Positions 1-7,779 of a stretch of DNA of 44,693 bases are shown piece after piece. Every line of letters starts with the position of its first letter. The stretch's first letter is position 1. This DNA is from Acidobacteriota bacterium (GTDB lineage Bacteria; Acidobacteriota; Thermoanaerobaculia; Multivoradales; SZUA-115): NCBI GenBank assembly GCA_024277255.1, contig JAJRVQ010000162.1, positions 1 to 44,693 on the forward strand, read 5' to 3'. The notes below the pieces were generated by a model, which saw nothing but the letters and a program-made list of their open reading frames with translations, had not been told where the DNA came from and ran no database searches. The translations under genes were made by a program, and so were the position numbers.

Positions 1-242
1 CGATCTTCCTGTTCAACTACGATGGACCGGTTCGCGAGGGCTGGAGCAGTTTCTCTGTGTTCGGCAACCTGTTCGACCTGAGCGGTTACATCATCCCGCT
101 GGACGACAGCGACAACGAGGATGTGCGTCGCTATCTCGAAGAGATGCAGGTGCAACTCGAGGAACTCAATGCCGGGCTGGGCACTGACAGTGGCCCCGAG
201 GGCGACGCGGCCGGCGCCGATTCCGGCGGCCGCGCGGAATGA
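1..242 (+). CDS. C-terminal end of an unidentified protein (partial)
   Basis: An open frame enters the window at base 3 and ends at a TGA at 240-242. About 79 residues are visible. They start with a hydrophobic, aromatic-rich stretch (IFLFNYDG, then a Gly/Ser/Phe-rich segment) and end in an acidic, Gly/Ala/Asp-rich tail (DSGPEGDAAGADSGG) that looks disordered. The visible part shows no recognisable domain, so no function is given. The GTG at 57 could be an internal start, but the frame is open upstream and a truncated larger gene is more likely. A run of dispersed-repeat sequence follows directly after the stop. Confidence 0.55.
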   Translation, partial: IFLFNYDGPVREGWSSFSVFGNLFDLSGYIIPLDDSDNEDVRRYLEEMQVQLEELNAGLGTDSGPEGDAAGADSGGRAE

Positions 243-253
243 TCACCAATACC

Positions 254-293
254 GGACAGGATTGTCCAGAATCGGGACAGGATTAACAGGATT
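254..293. repeat. Intergenic GGACAGGATT / AACAGGATT repeat
   Basis: The decamer GGACAGGATT occurs at 254-263 and 275-284, and AACAGGATT follows directly at 285-293. The last two copies are in phase at 9 bp. The first copy is also half of a small inverted repeat (GGAC-AGGATT-GTCC, 254-267). Arrays of this type are familiar intergenic repeats in several bacterial phyla. No protein or structured RNA is apparent. Confidence 0.5.
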
Positions 294-301
294 GGTCACA
301 A

Positions 302-320
302 GGCGCTTCTTTTGAGCGCC
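302..320. terminator. Possible hairpin terminator after the first gene
   Basis: GGCGCT (302-307) and AGCGCC (315-320) form a 6-bp inverted repeat around a T-rich 7-base loop, about 60 bases after the stop of the plus-strand gene. No clean T-run follows, so this is only a weak terminator candidate. The rest of the gap to 390 holds a C/T-rich stretch with repeated CACTTT/CACCTT words. Confidence 0.25.
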
Positions 321-390
321 GTGGTGCGCAAAGTTTGTCGCACGCCTTCCACTTTTCACTTTCGCACCTTTCACCTTCGTACTTCCCCTC

Positions 391-1422
391 TCATCGCAGA
401 TCCGCCTTGCCGATACACACGGTCAGGTTGGCGATCATCACCTCGCCCATCGTCCGGCAGTTTTTGAATGCCTCAGTGCGATGATATTCGCCCAGTTCGT
501 CGCGCAACTGGGCGACTTTCTCAGGGGTTGAGATCTGGTCGGTGCGCATGCAGTTGAACAGCGCGTCCAGGCGCCTCTGGGCCACCTGCACCCTGCGGGC
601 AATCAGGGTGCGTTCCTCGTTCTGATACTGTTTGATGGTCTCGTGGTTGAGCAGTTCAACGCAGAGATCCACCACCGCGCGGTTCTCCGCGAAAAAGGAC
701 GTGAGATACATCTCCTTGCGGCCCTCGTAGGATTGCTGATCGAAATCAATGGCCCGCACCCGGTATTGGACCTCTTCGAAATCGGGAGTGATGTCCATCA
801 CGAAATTGTAGCTGCGCATGTCCCCGAGTAGTCGGCAAAAGCAGCGTTCACTGAATTTCACAAACTCCTTGGCAATGCGAACCCGATTGGTGTCCTCGCG
901 GTCAAAGTAATTGCGAATGAAAACGTCGCCCGGCACGCCCGCGATGTGCTCCTCGATCAGAGTGTCGCGGTTGACCAGGTAGTTGATGCGGTTTGGAGAG
1001 AGGATGTGCTCGAGTTCGAGCCCGTAAATTCGCGAGGCATCGGAGACCTTCACGTAGAAGTGATCGTAGTTGTCGTTGAAATTGTTGATGATGCGGATGC
1101 GGAACGGGCGTGAGTTGCCAAAGTCGCAGAAATCGACTCTCTCCAACTGCAGGTGATCGACGACGCGTGTGTCGCCCGTCTTCAGTGTCGAATAGATGGT
1201 GGTGAGCCGTTCGTTCAATTCCGCCCGTGTGGCCGGGTCGTAGTGGACCGTTTTCCACAGGGTGTCGGTGCCTTCCTTGTCGAATAGCGGAAACAACTCG
1301 GTAAATCGGTGGAGATCCTCGTACACCGACGGCAGGTCGAATGAGCGCCCGAAGATTTCCAAGTACTTCGCCAAGTCGTCGCGGACCGGAATGAAGGCTT
1401 TCTTCTTGAGTTTGATCTCCAT
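391..1422 (-). CDS. Divergent protein-kinase-fold protein, function unknown
   Basis: The gene encodes 343 residues from an ATG at 1422. Known families are not obvious, but the middle of the protein has the landmarks of a kinase/aminoglycoside-phosphotransferase fold in the right order. These are a YVKV strand with Lys125, a downstream GLELEH helix with Glu136 and Glu138, a hinge-like LIEEHIAG segment (155-162), a catalytic-loop-like LLGDMRSYN (Asp201, Asn206), and an AIDFDQQ motif (Asp226) where kinases have DFG and APH proteins have IDFD. The N-terminal 90 residues and the C-terminal 100 residues are helical-looking and unassigned. There is no signal peptide, so it is probably cytoplasmic. 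It is divergent from the esterase gene at 1528. The fold assignment is inferred from motif order and spacing, and the substrate is unknown. Confidence 0.75.
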   Translation of the reverse strand: MEIKLKKKAFIPVRDDLAKYLEIFGRSFDLPSVYEDLHRFTELFPLFDKEGTDTLWKTVHYDPATRAELNERLTTIYSTLKTGDTRVVDHLQLERVDFCDFGNSRPFRIRIINNFNDNYDHFYVKVSDASRIYGLELEHILSPNRINYLVNRDTLIEEHIAGVPGDVFIRNYFDREDTNRVRIAKEFVKFSERCFCRLLGDMRSYNFVMDITPDFEEVQYRVRAIDFDQQSYEGRKEMYLTSFFAENRAVVDLCVELLNHETIKQYQNEERTLIARRVQVAQRRLDALFNCMRTDQISTPEKVAQLRDELGEYHRTEAFKNCRTMGEVMIANLTVCIGKADLR

Positions 1423-1527
1423 GAGGAACGCCCAGCATAGCCCTTCTTGCCGCGTCTGTCCTGCCCGCGTCGGTCATGGCGCGTTTCTCCCATGGTGGCC
1501 GACGGAACCCGATGCGAAGCTCCGCGA

Positions 1528-3588
1528 ATGAAATCTCGGTTCTTCTCTCTTCTCGTGATCGGGGCTGCCCAGCTCCTTTCTTCCGCTGTCTTATCCCGCG
1601 CCGACGGCCCCGCCGACAACGTCCCGGATCAGGTGCGCCCCGTTCCGCCGCAGGGGATTGAGGTATCCGCGGAAGTGACCGGCAAGCTGCGGAAAGGTCT
1701 CGCTGAACTGAACCGGATCATCGAGGCTCTCGCCGGGCAGAAGCAACACGCCGACCTCATCGCGGCCTATCTGCCGGATGTCGAAATCTGCCATCGAGCG
1801 GTTCGCGACGCCCTGAAGCACCGGGAGTTCTATCGCCCGGCGGAAATTGCCTGGGCACCGGAGTTGCTCGAGATCGGTCGGCAACGGGCAGCCCAACTGA
1901 AGCAGGGGAAAACCCCGTGGACGAAACAGACGGGCCACGTGATTCGGGCCTATCGCTCGCGCATTGACGGATCAGCTCAGCCATACGGACTGCAAATTCC
2001 GGCCAATTACGACTTCGACAACAGCGAGCCCGTGCGGCTCGATTTCTGGTTTCATGGCCGCGGCGAAAAACTCAGCGAGGTGGCCTTTCTCCGCCAGCGC
2101 GCCCTGGGGCAGGGGAGCAAGATCAAACCGAAGAACGCCATTGTGCTGCATCCCTACGGTCGCTACTCCAACGCCAACAAGTTCGCCGGCGAGGTCGATC
2201 TGTTCGAGGCGCTGGCGCACGCCGGTCGCGATTACCGCATCGATGATGACCGCGTTTTCGTGCGTGGCTTCTCCATGGGTGGCGCGGCCTGCTGGCAGTT
2301 CGCGGTGCATTTTTCCGGGCGCTGGGCCGGCGTCCAGCCGGGTGCCGGTTTTTCGGAGACGCCCGATTTTCTGCGCACTTTTCAGGGCGAGACCTTGTCT
2401 CCGACCTGGTGGGAAAAGAAACTCTGGCGCTGGTATGACGCCACCCACTGGGCGGTGAACCTGTCGAACACGGTCGCCATCGCCTACAGTGGAGAGATCG
2501 ACCGGCAGAAGCAGGCCGCCGACATGATGGAAGCCGCCGCCAGCGAGGCGGGCCTGCGCCTGGTTCACCTGATTGGACCCAAGACCGCTCACGCCCTGCA
2601 TCCGGATACCCTGGCCGAGATCGAAAGCCGCCTCGGCAACATCGCCGAAATCGGGCGGCAAAGAGTGCCGCGCACGGTCCGCTTTGTCACCTACACGCTG
2701 CGCTACAACCGCATGCACTGGGTGCGAGTCGATCGCATGACCCGGCACTGGGAGGCCGCGTCGGTCGAGGCCACTTGGGAAAGGCCGAATCACGTCGCGG
2801 TGAAAACCCAGGGGGTCGAGGCGTTCTCCCTGGTTTTTCCAGCTGGTGAGTGCCCGCTGGACCCGGTGGCGGTGCCGCAGGTAAGCATTGACGGCTCCAC
2901 GCTGAAAACGCCCAAGGTGTGGACGGACCGCTCTTGGGAAGTGGGTTTTCACAAAAACGACAAGGGAAACTGGGAGCTGTCCGAATCTACCACCACGGCT
3001 CCCGCTCAACTGGCGAAGCGCCACTTCCTCCAGGGGCCCATCGATGACGCCTTCATGGATTCCTTTCTCATGGTGTCGCCGAGCGGTAAGGCCCTCCACG
3101 ACAAGGTCGGCGCCTGGTCGGCGGCGGAGATGGAGCACGCCATCACCCACTGGCGCCGGCAGTTCCGCGGCGATGCCCGCGTCAAGGCAGACACGGAGAT
3201 CACCGACGAAGACATCGCCAACCACAACCTGGTGTTGTGGGGCGATCCCGGCAGCAATACCATCCTCAAGCGCATCGCCGATCAGTTGCCGATTCGCTGG
3301 GAGGCAGACAAGATCGTCGTCGGTGGAAAGAGCTTCTCCGCGGCCGACCACGCCCTGGTGCTGATCTACCCGAATCCGCTGAACCCGGATCGCTACGTGG
3401 TGCTCAACAGCGGCTTCACCTACCGCGAGTATGACTACCTCAACAATGCCCGCCAGACGCCGAAACTTCCCGATTGGGCGGTGATTGATTTGAAAACAGC
3501 GGTCACCAGTCGCCATCCGGGAGGCATTCCAGTGGCAGGGTTTTTTGGCGAAAAATGGGAGCTGATTTCTCCCGCCGAAAACAATTGA
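1528..3588 (+). CDS. Exported alpha/beta-hydrolase (prolyl oligopeptidase/esterase-like)
   Basis: The product is about 686 residues from the ATG at 1528. This start puts a signal peptide (MKSRFFSLLVIGAAQLLSSA) at the N-terminus; an upstream in-frame codon at 1447 would add 27 residues and bury it. The middle carries an alpha/beta-hydrolase core of the PHB-depolymerase/prolyl-oligopeptidase kind: a strand with WFHGRGE (oxyanion region), the nucleophile elbow GFSMGG (Ser249), and a later GPKTAHALHP segment that can supply the histidine. The C-terminal third (WSAAEMEHAITHW onward) is a separate domain ending in VAGFFGEKWEL. Similar proteins in PVC bacteria are annotated as peptidases or carbohydrate esterases acting outside the cytoplasm. 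The exact substrate cannot be read from the sequence. The gene converges on the HIT gene, with 10 bases between the stops. Confidence 0.85.
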   Translation: MKSRFFSLLVIGAAQLLSSAVLSRADGPADNVPDQVRPVPPQGIEVSAEVTGKLRKGLAELNRIIEALAGQKQHADLIAAYLPDVEICHRAVRDALKHREFYRPAEIAWAPELLEIGRQRAAQLKQGKTPWTKQTGHVIRAYRSRIDGSAQPYGLQIPANYDFDNSEPVRLDFWFHGRGEKLSEVAFLRQRALGQGSKIKPKNAIVLHPYGRYSNANKFAGEVDLFEALAHAGRDYRIDDDRVFVRGFSMGGAACWQFAVHFSGRWAGVQPGAGFSETPDFLRTFQGETLSPTWWEKKLWRWYDATHWAVNLSNTVAIAYSGEIDRQKQAADMMEAAASEAGLRLVHLIGPKTAHALHPDTLAEIESRLGNIAEIGRQRVPRTVRFVTYTLRYNRMHWVRVDRMTRHWEAASVEATWERPNHVAVKTQGVEAFSLVFPAGECPLDPVAVPQVSIDGSTLKTPKVWTDRSWEVGFHKNDKGNWELSESTTTAPAQLAKRHFLQGPIDDAFMDSFLMVSPSGKALHDKVGAWSAAEMEHAITHWRRQFRGDARVKADTEITDEDIANHNLVLWGDPGSNTILKRIADQLPIRWEADKIVVGGKSFSAADHALVLIYPNPLNPDRYVVLNSGFTYREYDYLNNARQTPKLPDWAVIDLKTAVTSRHPGGIPVAGFFGEKWELISPAENN

Positions 3589-3598
3589 CCGGCGCGTC

Positions 3599-3943
3599 TC
3601 AGCCGGGAGGCCATTTCATGGGGCGTCCGGCGAGGAGATGGATGTGGAGATGGGGGACGGCTTCGCCGCCATCGGCACCGTGGTTGATTACCAGGCGGAA
3701 GCCCTGATCAGTTGAGCGGATGCCGAGTTGTTCGGCGACTTTTCCGGCGACGAGCAACAGATGACCCAGCAGTGGCTTGTCGTTGATCCCTGCTTCGCCG
3801 ACTCGCGGGATGGGTTTCTTGGGAACGATCAGCAGGTGGGTTGGCGCCTGGGGATCGATATCCCGGAACACCAGGCTGAGGTCGTCCTCGTAGAGGATTT
3901 CGGCGGGGATCTCTCTCGCTACGATTTTTTCAAACAGGGTCAT
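3599..3943 (-). CDS. hinT: HIT-family nucleotide hydrolase (HinT-like)
   Basis: This 114-residue protein has the normal length of bacterial HinT. It carries the histidine triad HLHIHL (His98, His100, His102) near the C-terminus, and upstream the family words DIDPQAPTHLLIVPKKP and NHGADGGEAVPH. Members hydrolyse purine nucleoside phosphoramidates and aminoacyl-adenylates in the cytoplasm. It is the last gene of a short minus-strand run: nrdR, the ATP-cone-like gene, then this one 22 bases after the latter's stop, which suggests co-transcription. The protein looks intact. Confidence 0.93.
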   Translation of the reverse strand: MTLFEKIVAREIPAEILYEDDLSLVFRDIDPQAPTHLLIVPKKPIPRVGEAGINDKPLLGHLLLVAGKVAEQLGIRSTDQGFRLVINHGADGGEAVPHLHIHLLAGRPMKWPPG

Positions 3944-3965
3944 GATTGGCGGCCGAGCCTCCCTA

Positions 3966-4526
3966 TTAATTGATCGCCAGCGTCAGATCGGGGACGTGAT
4001 CACAGACCCTCCGGTGTTCGTGATGGAGAAACTCGGTGATCTCGCTTTCCAGTCGGCGGCAGCGCGGGCTCCACTTTTTCGCGGTGGCGAGTTGTTTCAC
4101 GCTGCCGCGCAGACCGTAGCAGACCAGTTGGCGCACACCGCCGTCGGCGGCGGAGTGAAACTGCCTGCGCAGCAGGTGGAAAAAAGCCAGCTCATATCCC
4201 GGCCCGGCGCGGCGGGCCAGTTCGGTGAGGGAAATGCGCACCGGTGGCGGCGCGTCGGCGAGATGCTCGGAAAGCTGGGCCAGGCCGACCGCGTTCAAGG
4301 TGGAGCGGATGCGGGCGAACAGGTCATCGACCTCGATCACGGTGCCGGGAAACTGGTTCTTGAGATAGAACGCGACTCCCTCACTGACGCTTTGCGCGAG
4401 ACATTCCGGCACGTGGGCGGCTTGAGCAGCCCGGCGGAGAGTCTCCTGCAGCCAGGCGGGGTCGCAAGGGGCAAGGTTTTCCTGGCTGATACGGATCAAG
4501 GGGAACTCGGCGGGCAGGGCGATCAT
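3966..4526 (-). CDS. ATP-cone-like domain protein downstream of nrdR
   Basis: The chosen ATG at 4526 gives 186 residues and sits 28 bases after the nrdR stop; an earlier in-frame codon at 4676 would overlap nrdR by about 120 bases. Residues about 10-90 resemble the ATP-cone found in NrdR and ribonucleotide reductases: a basic/polar strand (LIRISQENLAPCD), a helix (WLQETLRRAAQAAHV), then VSEGVAFYL, IEVDDLFARIRSTLNAVGL and AQLSEHL. This matches the cone's order of strand, 'reKl..ai..A' helix, 'i...v...l', 'i...ei...v...L...g' and 'vA..y'. The second half (ELARRAGPGYELAFFHLLRRQF onward) is unassigned and contains several Cys and His residues. No zinc ribbon is present, so it is not a second NrdR. 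The domain call is inference; the gene itself is well supported by spacing. Confidence 0.75.
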   Translation of the reverse strand: MIALPAEFPLIRISQENLAPCDPAWLQETLRRAAQAAHVPECLAQSVSEGVAFYLKNQFPGTVIEVDDLFARIRSTLNAVGLAQLSEHLADAPPPVRISLTELARRAGPGYELAFFHLLRRQFHSAADGGVRQLVCYGLRGSVKQLATAKKWSPRCRRLESEITEFLHHEHRRVCDHVPDLTLAIN

Positions 4527-4554
4527 GGCAATGGAGAGCGGAAAAAGAGAAAAG

Positions 4555-5055
4555 TCAGCGGGGGCGGGGTTCGAACAGTTCGGGCTGCACTCCGAGGTCG
4601 GGCGGTTGCCGCTCCAGAGATTCGATCTCCTCGATAAACTCGCCGACATCCTGGAACTGTCGATAAACCGAGGCATAGCGGACGAAGGCCACCGGATCGA
4701 TGCCCTGCAGCTTGTCCATCACTTTGGGGCCGATGAGGCGGGTGGGAATCTCCTTGAGCCCTTCGGCGGCGAGATCGTGAGTGATCTCATCGGTCGCCGT
4801 TTCCAGGGTCTCGATCGAAACGGGTCGTTTCTCACAAGCACGGATCATGCCGTCGAGCAGCTTCTCGCGTTTGAATGGCTCGCGGACACCGTCTCGCTTT
4901 ACCACCCGCAATTCGTTGTGCTCGAGTTGCTCGTAGGTGGTGAAGCGATGGCCGCAGGCAAGGCATTCGCGGCGGCGCCGGATGGAAATCCCATCCTTGC
5001 TCATCCGTGAGTCGATGACCTTGTCATCCAGGTTATTACATTTCAGGCAGCGCAT
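4555..5055 (-). CDS. nrdR: Transcriptional repressor NrdR
   Basis: This is the ribonucleotide-reductase regulator. From the ATG at 5055 the protein is 166 residues, close to the usual 150-160, and begins MRCLKCNN. An upstream start at 5133 would add 26 unrelated residues and cover the putative operator. The zinc ribbon uses Cys3, Cys6 and the pair in ECLACGHRF. It is followed by FTTYEQLEHNELRVVKRDG and the ATP-cone (KREKLLDGMIRACEKRPV to FVRYASVYRQF). The C-terminal tail is Pro/Glu-rich. NrdR binds ATP/dATP and represses nrd genes when dATP is high. Two short palindromes upstream may be its own control sites. The next genes in the same direction are the ATP-cone-like protein and HinT. Confidence 0.96.
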   Translation of the reverse strand: MRCLKCNNLDDKVIDSRMSKDGISIRRRRECLACGHRFTTYEQLEHNELRVVKRDGVREPFKREKLLDGMIRACEKRPVSIETLETATDEITHDLAAEGLKEIPTRLIGPKVMDKLQGIDPVAFVRYASVYRQFQDVGEFIEEIESLERQPPDLGVQPELFEPRPR

Positions 5056-5061
5056 TGTTGC

Positions 5062-5077
5062 GTCTCGAAATCGAGAC
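5062..5077. promoter_or_regulatory. Inverted repeat in the nrdR leader
   Basis: GTCTCG-AAAT-CGAGAC is a perfect 6-bp inverted repeat with a 4-base centre, ending 7 bases before the nrdR start codon. It could form a hairpin over the ribosome-binding region or be a protein site. No Shine-Dalgarno sequence is apparent between it and the ATG. Confidence 0.35.
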
Positions 5078-5080
5078 TTA

Positions 5081-5126
5081 CAACAAGATGTTGGGGTGTC
5101 AACGGAAAAAGTACCACAAGATGTGG
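5081..5126. promoter_or_regulatory. Paired palindromes upstream of nrdR (candidate NrdR boxes)
   Basis: Two near-identical palindromes lie between topB and nrdR: CAACA-AGA-TGTTG (5081-5093) and CCACA-AGA-TGTGG (5114-5126). Both have perfect 5-bp arms around the same AGA centre, and their centres are 33 bp apart, about three helical turns. NrdR is known to bind pairs of short palindromes at such phased distances. Autoregulation is therefore likely, but the match to a phylum-specific consensus could not be tested. Confidence 0.5.
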
Positions 5127-5140
5127 AATTCACGCGAATC

Positions 5141-7726
5141 TCAGGGCACCTTCTTTTTCTTCGCCGTGGTCTTCTTTGCGGCAGCCTTTTTGGCGGGGGT
5201 CCTCTTTTCGAATTGAAAGTTGAGGATGCGCCGGCCCTTGGGGTCGCAGAGTAGGGTGGCCTTGAAGGGATTGCCCTTTTTCGAAATAAACTGCTCGATC
5301 AGGTCGGTCTTGCCCTCGGTGAAAAATTTCAGCGCCTGCTCCCGGGGAATCTCGTATTTGCACATTTCTTTGGAGAGCCGGCCTTTGCACTTTTCGCCTC
5401 TGGCGCGCTCGCCGCAGACATAGGAGGTGGGGGTCTCGTAGATGTCGCCCTTGCCACAGACCGGGCAGGGGCAGAGCTTGTTTTCCGGCAGGATGGACTC
5501 GGCCTCGGCTTCCTGTTCGGCGGTTCTCTCAAACACGAAAGACGCTTTCAGCCCCGCCTTTTTGTCCTCCTGAAGTTCGATGGCGGCGTCGAAATTCTGC
5601 TTGAACCGGCTCAGGAATCCAGTCAACGGACCGACGTGTTTGGTGGTGAGCAGTTGTTTGACCTCATCTTCGGAGAACGGTCGGGTGGCGAGCACCTTGT
5701 GCAGGGAGAACTTGCAGTCCGGCTGCTTGCATTTGTAGCGCACCTCGTCCTGCCCCAGGTTGGGGGCTCCACAGACCGGGCAAGGCACCGGGAAGTCGGG
5801 GTATTCGCGGTTGAGCGAATCCTCGGCCGCCTGTTTTGCGGTGGCGACAATGTCTTCGGTCAGCTTGCGGATCTCTCCCATGAAATCGGGGCGGCCCAGT
5901 TGGCCGTGTTCCATTTGTTTGAGCTTGAACTCCCATTCGCCGGTCATTCCGGGCGAGGCGAGAATGTCGATGCCCATGTCGCGAATCTTCTCGATCAGAT
6001 GCAGACCGCGGTTGCTGACGAACAGTTCGCGACCCTCGCGGCTGAGATACTTGTCGTAGAGGAGGCCCTCGATGACCGTCGCGCGGGTGGCCGGAGTGCC
6101 GAGCCCACGCTCGCTCATGGCTTCGCGCAGGTCCTCGTCATCGACGCGCTTGCCGGCGGTCTCCATGGCGGAGAGCAAGGTGGCTTCGTTGTAGCGAGCC
6201 GGTGGGCGGGTGGCTTTTTCCTCGGCCTTGATCTCTTCGGCTTTCGCCGTTTCCTCGGGACTGACGGCGACGAGGAGTTTGTTGCCGTCCTTTTTCTCGC
6301 TGGCATCGGCGGTGGTGCCGACGGCGTCTTTGCCATACACCTCGAGCCAGCCGGGAACCACCAGCACTTTGCCGTCCGATTTAAAGGCGTCGTCGCCGAT
6401 TCGCGAGATACGGGTGGTCAGTTCGAACTCGGCGTGGGGATAGAACGCCGCCACGAAACGCCGGCTCACCAGGTCGTAGAGCTTCTGCTCGGCCTCATCG
6501 AGGCGACCGGGGAATTGCCCGGTGGGGATAATGGCGAAGTGATCGCTGACCTTGGCGCCGTTGAAAATGCGGCGGTTATTGCCGCTGATCCACTGGTTCT
6601 CGACCGCCTTGGCGGCGAATCCTGGCAGATTGGTGACCACGCCGCCGCTCTGGCCGGCAATTTTTTTCAGCGTGGAGATGGTGGTGGGGACGTAGTCGTC
6701 CGGCAGGTAACGGGAGTCCGTTCGCGGATAGGTAAGGGCCTTGTGGCGCTCGTAGAGGGCTTGGGCGAGCTGCAGGGTGCGGCGGGCGCTGAACCCAAAG
6801 CGACCGTTCGCCTCGCGCTGCAGCGAAGTGAGGTCGTAAAGCATGGGCGGGATCTGCTTCGACGGCTTTTTCTTCTCGTCGACCTCGGCGACCATTCCCT
6901 GGCAACGCGCCACGATGGCGTCAGCGGTGTCGCGATCCCACAGTCGCTCGGGCCGGGAGTGAGGTTGCGCCGGGTCTTTCTTGAAGGCTTCGTCGAACCA
7001 GCGACCGGGATAATTGCCCGCCGCCACCGCGAAATCGCCGTGCACCTCGAAGTAGGTCTCCGCGCGGAAGGCGGCGATCTCCAGCTCCCGCTCGGCCAGC
7101 AGGGCCAGGGTGGGGGTCTGCACACGACCGACCGGAGTTCGGTTGAATCCGCCGTAGCGGGAATTGTAGGCGGTCATCGCCCGGGTGGAGTTGATCCCCA
7201 CCAGCCAGTCGCTTTCCGAGCGGCATATCGCGGCGTCGGCCAGCGGCTCCATTTCTTCATCGGCGCGGAGACTGTGGAAGGCGTCGAGGATGGCCTGGTT
7301 GGTCATCGACTGCATCCACAGGCGGCGCACCGGCTTGTCCACGCCGGAGTATTTCATGATGTAGCGGAAAATCAGCTCTCCCTCGCGGCCGGCGTCACAG
7401 GCGTTGATGATGCCGTCGACATCTTTCTTTTTCATCAGCCGGATCAGCAGCTTGAGCCGTGCCTTGTTGCCGTCGATGGGCTGCAACTCGAACTGGCTGG
7501 GGATTACCGGCAGGCAGTCGAACTTCCATGGCAGGGACTTGCCGTCGGCGGTGGTGGGCATTTTTTGCTCCACCAGATGACCGACCGCGGACGAAATCAG
7601 GTAGCGGTCATTCTCGAAGAAGTCCTTCTCCTTCTTGAATTTGCCGACGGACGATTCCGCGCCCAGGACGCGGGCCAGATCGGTGGCGACGCTTGGTTTT
7701 TCTGCGATGATCAGTGATTTTCCCAT
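5141..7726 (-). CDS. topB: DNA topoisomerase III-type (type IA)
   Basis: This 861-residue type IA topoisomerase relaxes or decatenates DNA through a 5'-phosphotyrosine. It begins with a Toprim domain ([10 protein letters not shown] with the metal-site Glu; [16 protein letters not shown] with the Asp/Glu acidic cluster). The active site is [13 protein letters not shown] with Tyr333, where E. coli TopB has Tyr328. [15 protein letters not shown] is a conserved core motif. After residue ~620 come cysteine-rich modules ([11 protein letters not shown]...CKQPDC and [12 protein letters not shown]...[10 protein letters not shown]) and topoisomerase C-terminal repeats, then a lysine/alanine-rich tail (PAKKAAAKK...) likely to bind DNA. 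Sequence and Toprim spacing favour TopB over TopA, although the zinc modules and tail are TopA-like. It lies 53 bases downstream of dprA, a common pairing. Confidence 0.93.
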   Translation of the reverse strand: MGKSLIIAEKPSVATDLARVLGAESSVGKFKKEKDFFENDRYLISSAVGHLVEQKMPTTADGKSLPWKFDCLPVIPSQFELQPIDGNKARLKLLIRLMKKKDVDGIINACDAGREGELIFRYIMKYSGVDKPVRRLWMQSMTNQAILDAFHSLRADEEMEPLADAAICRSESDWLVGINSTRAMTAYNSRYGGFNRTPVGRVQTPTLALLAERELEIAAFRAETYFEVHGDFAVAAGNYPGRWFDEAFKKDPAQPHSRPERLWDRDTADAIVARCQGMVAEVDEKKKPSKQIPPMLYDLTSLQREANGRFGFSARRTLQLAQALYERHKALTYPRTDSRYLPDDYVPTTISTLKKIAGQSGGVVTNLPGFAAKAVENQWISGNNRRIFNGAKVSDHFAIIPTGQFPGRLDEAEQKLYDLVSRRFVAAFYPHAEFELTTRISRIGDDAFKSDGKVLVVPGWLEVYGKDAVGTTADASEKKDGNKLLVAVSPEETAKAEEIKAEEKATRPPARYNEATLLSAMETAGKRVDDEDLREAMSERGLGTPATRATVIEGLLYDKYLSREGRELFVSNRGLHLIEKIRDMGIDILASPGMTGEWEFKLKQMEHGQLGRPDFMGEIRKLTEDIVATAKQAAEDSLNREYPDFPVPCPVCGAPNLGQDEVRYKCKQPDCKFSLHKVLATRPFSEDEVKQLLTTKHVGPLTGFLSRFKQNFDAAIELQEDKKAGLKASFVFERTAEQEAEAESILPENKLCPCPVCGKGDIYETPTSYVCGERARGEKCKGRLSKEMCKYEIPREQALKFFTEGKTDLIEQFISKKGNPFKATLLCDPKGRRILNFQFEKRTPAKKAAAKKTTAKKKKVP

Positions 7727-7779
7727 GGATAAAAAGAGTTTGGAGAGACCTCCACGCCTGATTCACGATAGGCCACCCG

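Noticed and set aside
1972..3516. 514-residue minus-strand open frame opposite the esterase gene
   Set aside because: It is antisense to a gene with clear hydrolase motifs and a signal peptide. The composition is that of a reverse-complement shadow in GC-rich DNA.
5636..7717. 693-residue plus-strand frame opposite topB
   Set aside because: It lies fully antisense to a well-recognised topoisomerase and has no domain of its own.
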